This document shows positions 1-7,549 of a DNA stretch of 23,916 nt, piece by piece. The DNA comes from Propionibacteriaceae bacterium (GTDB taxonomy: Bacteria > Actinomycetota > Actinomycetes > Propionibacteriales > Propionibacteriaceae): positions 1-23,916 of the forward strand of contig JAUNUL010000006.1 in assembly GCA_030538175.1 (NCBI GenBank). Reading direction: 5' to 3'. The translations under genes and the position numbers were made by a program. Numbering within the stretch: the first letter of the stretch is position 1; every line of letters starts with the position of its first letter. Below the pieces are notes generated by a model that saw nothing but the letters and a program-made list of their open reading frames with translations, was not told where the DNA came from and did no database searches.

Positions 1-2
1 TG

Positions 3-821
3 ACCAACCACTTCATGCCCGAGAACCTTGTCGATCACGTGCGCATCCCGGCCCGGGTGCAGCGGGCGGTCTCCCGCGCGGCGTGGCGGGACTGTGCCCG
101 CGTGCTCGGCAAGGCCCAGGTCGTGACCGCACCGACGCCGCGGGCGGTCGATCTGCTGGTCAAGTCCGCCGGGTTGCCGGGTGGGATTGCGATCTCGTGT
201 GGGATTGATGCACCGAAGTACGCCAAGGCTGCTGCCCGGGCGCTTCCGCGTGCGGTGCCGAATGTGCTCTTCGTCGGCCGGCTGGATCAGGAGAAGCGAG
301 TCGACGAGCTGATCCAGGCGTTCGCACAGCTGCCCGCAGATCTGCCCGCCCGCTTGGAGATTGTCGGTGACGGCGCCCACCGCGAGGACTGGAAGGCATT
401 GGTCACCAAGGTCGGGATTGCCGACCGGACCGTGTTCCACGGGTTCATCAGCGAAGAGGAGTTGTTGGCGGCCTATGGCCGTTGCGATGTATTCGTGATG
501 CCGGGAGTGGCGGAGCTGCAGTCGCTGGTCACCCTGGAGTCCATGGCGGCGGGCAAGCCGGTGATCGCCGCGAACGCCATGGCGCTGCCGCACCTGGTCC
601 ACCCGGGACGCAACGGTTTCCTCTTCGAACCCGGAAACGTGGACGAGCTCACCGAGCACTTGATCACGCTGCTGCGGGATCCGCAGCTCCGGGCCGAGAT
701 GGGCGCCCGGAGCAAGGAAATCGCGTCGGGGCACGCGCTGGACACAACGCTGGATCGATTCGAATCGATCTATGCCGATGTCGTAACCGGGCACGTCAGG
801 CCGATCCGGCGAGCCGCCTGA
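3..821 (+). CDS. GT4-family glycosyltransferase, C-terminal part (5' truncated by window)
   Basis: The frame is open from base 3 and reads TNHF before the first methionine (base 15), so the gene starts left of the window and that ATG is probably internal. The visible 272 residues contain the nucleotide-sugar-binding half of a GT-B retaining glycosyltransferase. A beta strand NVLFVGRLDQEKR opens the second Rossmann domain. The DVFVMPGVAELQSLVTLE segment carries the E-x7-E signature of GT4 enzymes, and SMAAGKPVIA follows it. Members transfer a sugar, often mannose or glucose, from an NDP or GDP donor to lipids or glycans at the inner face of the membrane. The TNHFMPENL stretch resembles glycosyltransferases acting on diacylglycerol or phosphoinositides, but donor and acceptor cannot be fixed from this. 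The gene ends 106 bases before the next start. Confidence 0.88.
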   Translation, partial: TNHFMPENLVDHVRIPARVQRAVSRAAWRDCARVLGKAQVVTAPTPRAVDLLVKSAGLPGGIAISCGIDAPKYAKAAARALPRAVPNVLFVGRLDQEKRVDELIQAFAQLPADLPARLEIVGDGAHREDWKALVTKVGIADRTVFHGFISEEELLAAYGRCDVFVMPGVAELQSLVTLESMAAGKPVIAANAMALPHLVHPGRNGFLFEPGNVDELTEHLITLLRDPQLRAEMGARSKEIASGHALDTTLDRFESIYADVVTGHVRPIRRAA

Positions 822-839
822 CGGTGGTGTCGGAGGGGT

Positions 840-875
840 TTGTCCACAGGAATGGACATGCCTGAGTTGTCCACA
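840..875 (+). promoter_or_regulatory. pair of DnaA-box-like sites
   Basis: Two exact copies of TTGTCCACA, the form of the DnaA box preferred in high-GC actinobacteria, lie in the same orientation at 840-848 and 867-875. Between them, TGGACA at 853-858 is an inverted half match to the same core. The pair sits in the short intergenic region upstream of the DUF4192 gene. Binding by DnaA is inferred from the motif only. Confidence 0.5.
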
Positions 876-884
876 GTGCAGGGT

Positions 885-906
885 CGGTTGATGGCACGAT
901 CAACCG
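885..906. repeat. inverted repeat upstream of DUF4192 gene
   Basis: CGGTTGAT (885-892) and ATCAACCG (899-906) form a perfect 8-base inverted repeat around a 6-base spacer. It lies just before the likely -10 region of the following gene, where a repressor or activator could bind. There is no T-run after it, so a terminator for the upstream glycosyltransferase is less likely. Confidence 0.4.
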
Positions 907-927
907 GCCCCCTCGCATATATAGGCC

Positions 928-1902
928 ATGACCGAAACCCATCTGCCGCCCACCCTGCGGCTCAGCGAACCGCATGACCTCCTCGGCGCGATCCCTTATC
1001 TGCTCGAATACCACCCCACCGACTCGCTGGTGTTCCTCCTGCTGTCGGGGCGCCGGCTCGTCGTGACAGCCCGTCTGGCGCTCACGCCCCAGGAGACACC
1101 CACGGGCACCGCGATTGCCCACTTCCTCGATCATGTGGCCGCCGAACACGGGGCTGACGGCATCGTGCTCGTGGCCTATCACGCAGACCATGAGTGGGCC
1201 GGTGACCACGTGCTCGAGATCGTGTGTGGCCTCGAGCGCCTGGCAGTGCTCGCCGCGCTCGTCGCCGACGGGTGCCACTGGTGGCCGGGGGTCTGCGGCC
1301 ATGAGCCGTGGGAGACGTGCGACTGCGACAGAGGCAGGCCCTATGACGTGACCACCTCGGTCGCTGCCGCGCACGCCGTCTGGGCCGGCATCACGGCCAT
1401 GCCGAGTCGCCAGGCACTGGCCGATTCGGTGGCCGGGCCAGTCGACCAGCGGGAGCGGGCGGCGGCAGCCGCTGCGATGGAGGCGGCCCTCACTGAGATC
1501 TGCGATCTCACTCTTGCCGCCCGGCGGGAGAGGATCACGCAGCTGATTGATCGCCATTGCGCGGGCGAGGAGTTGTCGGGATCCGAACATGCCCAGTTGG
1601 CTGTGTTGGTCTATGAGGGGGCGATCCGCGATGTGGCGGTCGCACGGATCGAGGAGCCTGATGCGCATCTGCATGTCACGTTGTGGCGGCGGGTGGTGGC
1701 GGTGACGGTGGCCCCGTTCGAGTCCGCTCCGCTGTGCCTGTTGGGGTTGGCCGCCTGGGTCGGGGGCAATGGAGCCCTGCAGGTCGTGTGCATGGAGCGC
1801 GCTGAACGGATCAACCCGGACTATTCGCTGCTGCAGATCCTGGACGAGATCAACGCCCAAGCCCTGGCGCCGGCGGCATGGGAGACGTTGCGGGCTGCTT
1901 GA
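928..1902 (+). CDS. DUF4192 domain-containing protein
   Basis: A 324-residue protein of the actinobacterial DUF4192 family, whose function is unknown to me. The N-terminal segment LSEPHDLLGAIPYLLEYHP followed by DSLVFLLLSGRRLVVTARL is the family hallmark. The C-terminal part PFESAPLCLLGLAAWVGGNG is the second conserved block. No signal peptide or membrane segment is visible, so it should be cytoplasmic. The ATG has no Shine-Dalgarno sequence. An AT-rich CATATATA run at 916-923 ends within a few bases of it, which suggests a leaderless or very short leader. Upstream lie the two DnaA-box-like sites and an inverted repeat. The gene stands between unrelated housekeeping genes and gives no contextual clue to its role. 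Confidence 0.9.
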   Translation: MTETHLPPTLRLSEPHDLLGAIPYLLEYHPTDSLVFLLLSGRRLVVTARLALTPQETPTGTAIAHFLDHVAAEHGADGIVLVAYHADHEWAGDHVLEIVCGLERLAVLAALVADGCHWWPGVCGHEPWETCDCDRGRPYDVTTSVAAAHAVWAGITAMPSRQALADSVAGPVDQRERAAAAAAMEAALTEICDLTLAARRERITQLIDRHCAGEELSGSEHAQLAVLVYEGAIRDVAVARIEEPDAHLHVTLWRRVVAVTVAPFESAPLCLLGLAAWVGGNGALQVVCMERAERINPDYSLLQILDEINAQALAPAAWETLRAA

Positions 1903-1975
1903 AGAGAGGACCCAGCCTGAACGAAGGACCGACCCTGAACAGAGGTGCCAGCGCACTGCAGATGAGTCGTTTGGT

Positions 1976-1981
1976 TAACGT
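1976..1981 (+). promoter_or_regulatory. -10 hexamer of a likely leaderless promoter (PfkB gene)
   Basis: TAACGT fits the actinobacterial TANNNT -10 pattern and ends exactly six bases before the GTG start of the sugar kinase. Transcription would start at the start codon. No Shine-Dalgarno sequence precedes the GTG. No convincing -35 is visible. Confidence 0.5.
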
Positions 1982-1987
1982 AGCCAT

Positions 1988-2920
1988 GTGGAATTTGTGG
2001 TGAGCGGGGAAGCGCTGATCGATCTGGTGCCAGCGGGTCCGGCAGCGGACACCTTCCAGAGCATGTGGAAGGGTCTGTCCGCCGGTGGCCCGATGAACAC
2101 CGCGATCGGCTTGGCCCGGTTGGCCGAATCCGTCCAGTTCGCGGGTCGGCTGTCCGACGACCTGTTCGGCCGGCAACTGCAGGCGCACTTGCGTGCCAAT
2201 GGGGTCGGGCTGGACTTCGCGATCAGGACCGATGACCCGACATCGCTCGCTGTGGTCAGCCTGGGGGAGGGTCGCGCCGCGAGCTATGCCTTCCACCTCG
2301 ACGGAACCGCCAACTTCGGGTGGCAGCCCGACGAGCTGCCTGCGACCACCGAGGCCCAGTGGGTCCACGTCGGTTCTCTGGCCACGGTGATCAGGCCGGG
2401 AGCAGCCGTGCTGATGGACTGGGCGGATCGACATCCAGGGGCGCTGTCGCTGGACATCAACGTCCGGCCATCGGTCATCGCCGATCCGCACGACTATTGG
2501 ACCCGGGTCGAACCCTGGCTCGAGGTGCTCGGGGCGCGCAGCGGTGTGGTCAAGGCCTCGGATGAGGATGTGGCGTTCCTGGCGGAGGCGTCGGGGGTCG
2601 AGGGCACCCCCACGCGGGTGATGGCCCAGTGGTGGGAGCGTTTCGGGTTCTCGGTCGGGGTGGTGACCCTGGGGCCAGAGGGCGGTTATGCGATCGATGA
2701 CAGTGGTGCCGATGCCTTCGTGCCCGGTCGCGTCGTCGAGGTCGTGGACACCGTCGGGGCGGGTGACACGTTCATGGCCGGGTTCCTGTCGGAGTACGCC
2801 GCCACCGGCCGGTTGGGTGCCGCACTCACCCAGGGGGTGACCGCTGGGGCGTACGTATGTGCCCGGCAGGGGCCCCAGCCGCCCACCCGTGCCGAGTTGG
2901 AGACCTTCGCCCGCGCGTGA
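1988..2920 (+). CDS. PfkB-family carbohydrate kinase (fructokinase-like)
   Basis: A 310-residue ribokinase/PfkB-family sugar kinase, which phosphorylates a hexose or similar sugar with ATP in the cytoplasm. The N-terminal strand VVSGEALIDLVP and the substrate-side motif GGPMNTAIGLARL (residues 33-45) are followed by the signature VVDTVGAGDTFMAGFL. Its DTVGAGD (254-260) forms the anion hole and provides the catalytic aspartate D260. VKASDEDV (188-195) and VTLGPEGG (226-233) are typical of the ATP-binding half. The resemblance is closest to fructokinases, but the substrate is not proven. The GTG at 1988 is the only start that leaves the first strand intact, and a TAACGT -10 lies six bases upstream. 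There is no neighbouring sugar transporter. Confidence 0.9.
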   Translation: MEFVVSGEALIDLVPAGPAADTFQSMWKGLSAGGPMNTAIGLARLAESVQFAGRLSDDLFGRQLQAHLRANGVGLDFAIRTDDPTSLAVVSLGEGRAASYAFHLDGTANFGWQPDELPATTEAQWVHVGSLATVIRPGAAVLMDWADRHPGALSLDINVRPSVIADPHDYWTRVEPWLEVLGARSGVVKASDEDVAFLAEASGVEGTPTRVMAQWWERFGFSVGVVTLGPEGGYAIDDSGADAFVPGRVVEVVDTVGAGDTFMAGFLSEYAATGRLGAALTQGVTAGAYVCARQGPQPPTRAELETFARA

Positions 2921-2950
2921 TCGTCGGCGATTGGGGTGGTCACAGTGGGT

Positions 2951-2956
2951 TACGAT
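2951..2956 (+). promoter_or_regulatory. -10 hexamer of the leuS leader transcript
   Basis: TACGAT matches TANNNT and ends six bases before the ATG of a short leader ORF. The transcript would therefore begin at or next to that ATG, making the leader peptide leaderless. TTGGGG at 2931-2936 is too close to be a good -35. Confidence 0.5.
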
Positions 2957-2962
2957 GGGGAC

Positions 2963-2989
2963 ATGTGCCCGCACCAGCTGCTTCGATAG
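2963..2989 (+). CDS. putative leuS leader peptide MCPHQLLR
   Basis: An eight-codon ORF reads MCPHQLLR followed by TAG, with two adjacent leucine codons (CTG CTT, 2978-2983) near its end. It lies between a -10 hexamer and an intrinsic terminator in the leader of the leucyl-tRNA synthetase gene. Ribosomes short of leucyl-tRNA would stall at those codons and change folding of the RNA downstream, so that leuS is read through. Classical attenuators upstream of leuS have been predicted in some Streptomyces by comparative genomics. That this short ORF is translated is inference. Confidence 0.55.
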   Translation: MCPHQLLR

Positions 2990-3027
2990 CCGCGTCCTCC
3001 TCGCCCCTTCGGCGGGTGTGAACGCGG
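2990..3027 (+). promoter_or_regulatory. leader hairpin between leuS leader peptide and terminator
   Basis: CCGCG (2990-2994) can pair with CGCGG (3023-3027), enclosing a small stem CGCC (3002-3005) with GGCG (3011-3014). This begins right after the leader peptide's second last codon, so a stalled ribosome would block it. GGGT at 3014-3017 could instead pair with ACCC at 3031-3034 and occupy the 5' arm of the terminator. That gives a simple antiterminator. The folding was assessed by eye only. Confidence 0.4.
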
Positions 3028-3031
3028 CCGA

Positions 3032-3065
3032 CCCCGACCGTCCCCTAGGGGCTCGGGGTTTTTTT
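3032..3065 (+). terminator. intrinsic terminator (attenuator) in the leuS leader
   Basis: CCCCGA (3032-3037) pairs with TCGGGG (3053-3058), and an inner CCC/GGG stem closes around CTAG. Seven thymines (3059-3065) follow directly. This is a textbook Rho-independent terminator placed 33 bases before the leuS start codon, inside the leuS leader, where it can only act as a conditional attenuator. Confidence 0.75.
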
Positions 3066-3097
3066 GTGTCCAAAGCAGCGAAACCAGGAGAGAACGA

Positions 3098-5578
3098 GTG
3101 AGCGAGCAGGTCCGCGACCACCAGCCCTATGACCCAGTCCATTCGCAGGAGCGGTGGCAGAAATTCTGGGAGGAAGACCAGACTTTCAAACCGCTCGACG
3201 ACGGGTCGAAGGAACGGCGCTATGTGCTCGACATGTTCCCCTATCCGTCCGGTGACCTGCACATGGGTCACGCCGAGGCGTTCGTCATGGGCGACATCGT
3301 CGCGCGCTATTGGCGGCTCAAGGGCTTCGACGTCCTGCACCCGATCGGGTGGGACTCGTTCGGTCTGCCCGCGGAGAACGCCGCGATCAAACGCAATGCC
3401 CACCCGGCCGAATGGACCTACGCCAACATCGAAACCCAGGCGACGTCATTCCGGCGCTATGGGCTGAGCTTCGACTGGTCGACGCGCCTGCACACCTCGG
3501 ACACCGACTATTACCGCTGGACGCAGTGGCTGTTCACTCGTTTCCATGAGCGCGGGTTGGCGTACCGAAAGAACTCGTTCGTCAACTGGTGCCCCAGCTG
3601 CCAGACCGTGTTGGCCAACGAACAGGTCGTGCAGGGGCTGTGCGAACGCTGCAGCTCAACGGTCACCAAGCGGCAGCTGAACCAGTGGTATTTCCGGATC
3701 ACCGACTATGCCGACCGGTTGCTCGACGACATGTCGCAGCTGGAGGGCCAGTGGCCCGACCGTGTGCTGGCCATGCAGCGCAACTGGATCGGACGCTCCG
3801 AGGGGGCGTACGTCGATTTCGTGATCGAGGGCCGCGACGAGCCGGTGACCGTCTTCACCACCCGCCCCGACACCCTGTTCGGCGCGACGTTCTTCGTCGT
3901 CGCGCCCGAGGCGGCGCTGGCGGACGAGATCGTTGCTGACGAGCAGCGTGCGGTCTTCGAGGCGTACTTGGAGAAGACCAAGCAGGCCACTGAAATCGAG
4001 CGGCAGTCGACCGAGCGGCCCAAGACGGGCGTGTTCCTCGGTGTGCACGCGATCAACCCGGTTAACGGGGAACGCATCCCAGTGTGGGCGGCGGACTATG
4101 TGCTCGCCGACTATGGCACCGGCGCCGTCATGGCGGTGCCCGCCCACGACCAGCGCGACCTCGATTTCGCGAAGACCTTCGACCTGCCCGTGCGCATGGT
4201 CGTCGACACTGGCGAAGCCGATCCGGCGGAGACCTTCGTCGCGACGGCGGGCGATGGCGTCTATGTGAACTCCGGCGACCTCGACGGGCTGTCCGACAAG
4301 GTGTCCGGCGTCAGCCGCATCATCGAGTCGCTGGAGGCCAGGGGTGAAGGCCGGGGCGCGATCACGTACCGACTGCGGGACTGGTTGTTGAGCCGGCAGC
4401 GATTCTGGGGTTGCCCGATCCCCATCATCCATTGCCCGTCCTGCGGCGAGGTCCCCGTGCCTGATGACCAGCTCCCGGTCGAACTGCCGGACCTGCGGGG
4501 TGCGGCACTGCAGCCCAAGGGCACGTCCCCGCTCGCAGGGCCCGAGGCTTCCGCCTGGCGTGAAGTCGCGTGCCCGACCTGCGGCGGCAAGGCTGAACGG
4601 GACACCGACACGATGGACACGTTCGTCGACTCGTCGTGGTATTTCTTCCGCTATTGCTCGCCCGGTTTCGACGGTGGCCCCTTCGATCCCGAGGATGTGC
4701 GGCGGTGGATGCCGGTGGAGCAATACGTCGGTGGGGTCGAGCACGCGATCCTGCATCTGTTGTATATGCGCTTCTTCACCAAGGTCCTGCACGACATGGG
4801 CCTGGTCGACTTCGTCGAGCCCATGCAGCGGCTGATGAACCAGGGTCAGGTGATCAACCAGGGCAAGGCCATGTCCAAGTCCCTTGGCAACGGTGTCGAT
4901 CTGGGTGCCCAGATCGACCTGTATGGGGTCGATGCGATCCGCACCACGGTCGTCTTCGCCGGCCCGCCGGAGGACGACATCGACTGGGCGGATGTCTCGC
5001 CGAAGGCAACGGGGAAGTTCCTGCAGCGCGCCATGCGGGTGGCCCAAGACGTCACCAGCGCACCCGGCGCCGACCCGGCGGGAGGGGACCTGACGCTGCG
5101 ACGCGCTACGCACGCTGCAGTGGCCGATCTCACCCAGCTGCTGGACCAGCAGCGGTTCAATGTTGCCGTCGCTCGGTTGATGGAGCTCACCAACGCGGCC
5201 CGCAAGACCATCGACTCCGGCGCTGGCCCTGCCGATCCCGCGGTCCGTGAAGCTGCCGAGGCCTTGACGATCGGGCTGAGCCTGTTCGCGCCGTACATTG
5301 CCGAGGACATGTGGGAACTGCTCGGTCACCAGCCATCGGTCGCGAACGCGACCTGGCCAACGGCCGATCCGGCCCTGCTGGTCAAGGAATCGGTGACCTG
5401 CGTCGTGCAGATCAAGGGCAAGGTCCGCGCCAAGCTCACGGTCTCGCCCGACATCACCGAGGATGAGCTCAAGGAGCTGGCACTCGCCGATGCGAACGTC
5501 CAGCGCTCGCTCGACGGTCAGGAGATCCGTCAGCTCATCATCCGCGCACCGAAGCTGGTGAGCATCGTTCCGATGTGA
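3098..5578 (+). CDS. leuS: leucyl-tRNA synthetase
   Basis: This class I aminoacyl-tRNA synthetase charges tRNA-Leu with leucine in the cytoplasm. The 826-residue length is normal for the bacterial enzyme. The HIGH-type motif is HMGH at residues 55-58, after MFPYPSGDL. The zinc-type insertion has CPSC and CERC cysteine pairs around residues 166-185. The editing domain holds [14 protein letters not shown], and [15 protein letters not shown] is the editing-site block. The KMSKS loop appears as AMSKS near residue 592, and the C-terminal tRNA-binding domain is present. The GTG start has AGGAG at 3086-3090, seven bases upstream, unlike the leaderless genes nearby. Expression is probably controlled by the leader peptide and terminator immediately upstream. 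Confidence 0.98.
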   Translation: MSEQVRDHQPYDPVHSQERWQKFWEEDQTFKPLDDGSKERRYVLDMFPYPSGDLHMGHAEAFVMGDIVARYWRLKGFDVLHPIGWDSFGLPAENAAIKRNAHPAEWTYANIETQATSFRRYGLSFDWSTRLHTSDTDYYRWTQWLFTRFHERGLAYRKNSFVNWCPSCQTVLANEQVVQGLCERCSSTVTKRQLNQWYFRITDYADRLLDDMSQLEGQWPDRVLAMQRNWIGRSEGAYVDFVIEGRDEPVTVFTTRPDTLFGATFFVVAPEAALADEIVADEQRAVFEAYLEKTKQATEIERQSTERPKTGVFLGVHAINPVNGERIPVWAADYVLADYGTGAVMAVPAHDQRDLDFAKTFDLPVRMVVDTGEADPAETFVATAGDGVYVNSGDLDGLSDKVSGVSRIIESLEARGEGRGAITYRLRDWLLSRQRFWGCPIPIIHCPSCGEVPVPDDQLPVELPDLRGAALQPKGTSPLAGPEASAWREVACPTCGGKAERDTDTMDTFVDSSWYFFRYCSPGFDGGPFDPEDVRRWMPVEQYVGGVEHAILHLLYMRFFTKVLHDMGLVDFVEPMQRLMNQGQVINQGKAMSKSLGNGVDLGAQIDLYGVDAIRTTVVFAGPPEDDIDWADVSPKATGKFLQRAMRVAQDVTSAPGADPAGGDLTLRRATHAAVADLTQLLDQQRFNVAVARLMELTNAARKTIDSGAGPADPAVREAAEALTIGLSLFAPYIAEDMWELLGHQPSVANATWPTADPALLVKESVTCVVQIKGKVRAKLTVSPDITEDELKELALADANVQRSLDGQEIRQLIIRAPKLVSIVPM

Positions 5579-5659
5579 CCGAGCGGATCCCAGGGTCGGG
5601 TGCAACCGCTGAGTAGTGGCTCCGGGGGGTTGCAGGCCTCCTGCGGCCGCCCGGACAGC

Positions 5660-6676
5660 TCAGGCTCTCCGGGCGACCTCCACCCAGAGGCCCGCATGGT
5701 CGGTGTTCTCGATCTGGAACTGCTGATGGTTGACCGCAGTCATCGACGGGGAGACCAGAACATGGTCAATCCCGATGAGGGGGCCGAAGCGTGACCCCGT
5801 GCCTGCGGTCGGCCAGGTTCGGGGGAGCCCCGCACCGGTGAGGTCAGCCGTCGACCGCAGGCCGTCCGTGGTCAGCAGCGGGCGCATCGTGGCATGACGG
5901 TCGATGGCGTTGAAGTCACCGGCCACAACGAGGTTTTCCCCGAGGTGCGGTCGGATATGCGCACGCAGGTTGGCGGCGTCGGTGAGCCAGGGATCCCGCC
6001 CACCCATCGGATTCACCGGGTGGACACCCATGACCAGAATCGGTCCGCTGCTGTGATGCACCCGGGCCAGGGGCGAGCCGAACGCGGTGTCCCCGGACCC
6101 TAGGTCGTCCATGGGGAGCCTGGAATAGAGCGATGTGCCGCCGACGCCTTGGCCTGCGTGGATCTGATGGGGGTACGCCGCGCTGAAGCCGCGCTGACGC
6201 AGTCCTTCCCGGGCGCCATCGTCGATCTCGATGAGCACCACCACGTCCGCTGTGCCGACGTGGGCGATCAGTTGATCCAGGTCACCACCGCCGACCTCGA
6301 TGTTCATGACCGCGACGCTCATCGGTGTTGCGTGGTCTGCCGGATTGGGAAGATAGAGAGGGGCGATCCAGGTCAACTGCCACGCCAGTCCCAGAGCCAG
6401 GGGGATGCTCAGGAGGGCGACCAGCCCGCGGCGTACGACAAGGGCAGCGAGCACGACGAGGACGAGCGCGGTCGTCCACCCTGCCAGGCCGAAATGCACG
6501 AACGAGGCTGCCTGGACGAAGCGGGTTGAGCGCAACTGCAGGGCGGGCAACCAGCCCAGCAGCAGCGCGCCGCTGGCAGGGATGGCCGCGGCGAGTGCGC
6601 CCAGGAGAAGAAGCGTCGACAGGAACAGCCGTCCGCAGGAGAGTGGTCTTTTCGGCACGCCCTGAGCCAACCGCAT
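5660..6676 (-). CDS. membrane-anchored endonuclease/exonuclease/phosphatase family protein
   Basis: A 338-residue protein with three hydrophobic segments at about residues 17-45, 59-81 and 86-108, then an EEP (DNase I-like) catalytic domain from about residue 119. Catalytic landmarks are N125 in VMNIEVGG, E150 in VLIEIDD, H219 in GVHPVNP, D254/N256 in AGDFNAID, D304/H305 in IGIDHVLVSP and the terminal D326/H327 in TDHAGL. The family hydrolyses phosphodiester or phosphate-ester bonds with Mg2+. Whether this one acts on DNA, lipids or a nucleotide cannot be told. The domain probably faces outward after the third segment. The gene converges on leuS and diverges from the regulator to its right. 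The start is uncertain because no clear ribosome site precedes the ATG, and a GTG at 6660 is an alternative. Confidence 0.82.
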   Translation of the reverse strand: MRLAQGVPKRPLSCGRLFLSTLLLLGALAAAIPASGALLLGWLPALQLRSTRFVQAASFVHFGLAGWTTALVLVVLAALVVRRGLVALLSIPLALGLAWQLTWIAPLYLPNPADHATPMSVAVMNIEVGGGDLDQLIAHVGTADVVVLIEIDDGAREGLRQRGFSAAYPHQIHAGQGVGGTSLYSRLPMDDLGSGDTAFGSPLARVHHSSGPILVMGVHPVNPMGGRDPWLTDAANLRAHIRPHLGENLVVAGDFNAIDRHATMRPLLTTDGLRSTADLTGAGLPRTWPTAGTGSRFGPLIGIDHVLVSPSMTAVNHQQFQIENTDHAGLWVEVARRA

Positions 6677-6760
6677 GTCAGGCGCTGTCCGGATGCAACC
6701 CCGGTCCGGTGAACATGGTCAGCAGTCAGGCCAGGGGCCTACTATTTTTGTGAGGAGTAA

Positions 6761-6778
6761 CGTGCTTATTGAAGCACG
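6761..6778. repeat. inverted repeat, candidate operator upstream of the winged-helix regulator
   Basis: CGTGCTT (6761-6767) and AAGCACG (6772-6778) form a perfect 7-base inverted repeat around ATTG. It lies in an AT-rich stretch between the divergent EEP gene and the regulator. TTATTGA occurs twice, at 6766-6772 and 6781-6787. Autoregulation by the downstream protein is the simplest reading, but this is inference. Confidence 0.45.
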
Positions 6779-6794
6779 ATTTATTGAGGACTAA
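6762..6794 (+). CDS. possible upstream small ORF, MLIEARFIED
   Basis: A ten-codon ORF starts with GTG at 6762, four bases after an AGGAG ribosome site (6753-6757). It ends with TAA at 6792-6794, three bases before the GTG of the regulator gene. Its last codons contain GAGGA (6786-6790), which is also the ribosome site of the regulator. Translation of this ORF would therefore affect initiation at the main gene. It also overlaps the inverted repeat. No conservation evidence is available, so it may be chance. Confidence 0.3.
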   Translation: MLIEARFIED

Positions 6795-6797
6795 GCT

Positions 6798-7448
6798 GTG
6801 ACAATGTTGGGACCGCGACCAGTTGCAGAGCCGGCACTCCGGTTATCCGCTGCGCGAGCGGCGGTGTTGGCCTATCTCGTCGAGGTCGGTGACGCGGTGA
6901 CCGTGCAAGCGGTCGCGCAGAGCAGTGGACAGCACCCGAACACGGTGCGGGAACACCTGGAAGCCTTGGTCGACCTCGGTCTGGTGACCCGGGACAAAAT
7001 GCCCCCTGAGGGGCGCGGTCGGCCGGCGATTGCCTATCAAGTGCGGGCGCAGAGTTCGCCCCTGCGCAGCACGCGGGAATATGCGTCCCTCGTGGACGCC
7101 TTGGTGGAGCAATTGAAGGCGATGTCGACCAATCTGCAGGCGGATGCGACTGCGGTCGGGGAGCGCTGGGCCGACGACGTCAAAGAGGGTGAGGCGCTCG
7201 TGGACGTGCTGACTCACATGGGATTCGAGCCAGTCCAGGAGTCGCCGCGGTCCTTGATGTTGGAGACGTGTCCCGTGCTGGCGGCCGCCCATAACAATCC
7301 CGATGCCGTGTGCGCCATGCATCAGGGGTTCTTGCGTGCGGTCAGCGGTGAGGACGTCACACTTGAGCCGTTCGTGGAGGGCGGCTGCCGGCTGCACCTT
7401 CCTGAGCCGGTCGGTGAGAACAAGTTTGGGGACAACGGCAGGGGCTGA
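6798..7448 (+). CDS. winged-helix transcriptional regulator with SufR-like cysteine motif
   Basis: A 216-residue regulator of the ArsR/SufR-like type. The winged helix-turn-helix is at about residues 15-85 (AVAQSSGQHPNTVREHLEALVDLGLVTR, then a basic GRGRPAIAY wing). The C-terminal half has the block ETCPVLAAAHNNPD, then VCAMHQGFL and GGCRLHL. It places C158, C172 and C197, with H165, H175 and H200 nearby. In SufR and relatives this arrangement of cysteines binds an iron-sulfur cluster or senses metal or redox state. That function is inferred here. The GTG start has GAGGA seven bases upstream; the in-frame ATG at 6804 is 13 bases away and less well placed. No suf genes are adjacent, so the target may be its own promoter or the divergent EEP gene. 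Confidence 0.8.
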   Translation: MTMLGPRPVAEPALRLSAARAAVLAYLVEVGDAVTVQAVAQSSGQHPNTVREHLEALVDLGLVTRDKMPPEGRGRPAIAYQVRAQSSPLRSTREYASLVDALVEQLKAMSTNLQADATAVGERWADDVKEGEALVDVLTHMGFEPVQESPRSLMLETCPVLAAAHNNPDAVCAMHQGFLRAVSGEDVTLEPFVEGGCRLHLPEPVGENKFGDNGRG

Positions 7449-7459
7449 CTCCGGCCAGG

Positions 7460-7498
7460 TTGTCCACAGCCGCATCCCAGGCGGCCCTGCTGTCCACA
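7460..7498 (+). promoter_or_regulatory. second pair of DnaA-box-like sites, upstream of comEA
   Basis: TTGTCCACA at 7460-7468 is an exact actinobacterial DnaA-box motif, and CTGTCCACA at 7490-7498 differs only at the first base. Both face the same way and are 30 bases apart, close to the 27-base spacing of the pair at 840-875. They lie in the 101-base gap before comEA. Binding is not shown. Confidence 0.45.
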
Positions 7499-7549
7499 GA
7501 CGCAGCGATCAGGTGAACCGGATGCGAGCCGATCACGCATACCTGGAAC

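Noticed and set aside
1909..1944. Imperfect 18-base tandem repeat after DUF4192 (GGACC...CCTGAAC twice)
   Set aside because: Only two copies with several mismatches; no function suggested.
796..1956. 386-residue minus-strand open frame opposite DUF4192
   Set aside because: Antisense to a recognisable family protein; composition is low-complexity and no motif is seen.
1850..3403. 517-residue minus-strand open frame across the PfkB gene and leuS start
   Set aside because: It runs antisense to two clear genes and through the leuS terminator; high-GC shadow frame.
3656..5605. 649-residue open frame on the minus strand opposite leuS
   Set aside because: It is the antisense shadow of a certain leuS gene; its translation is His/Arg/Gly-rich with no domain.
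5632..5644. GCAGG-CCT-CCTGC hairpin between leuS and the EEP gene
   Set aside because: Its position fits a bidirectional terminator, but the stem is short and no T-run follows on either strand.
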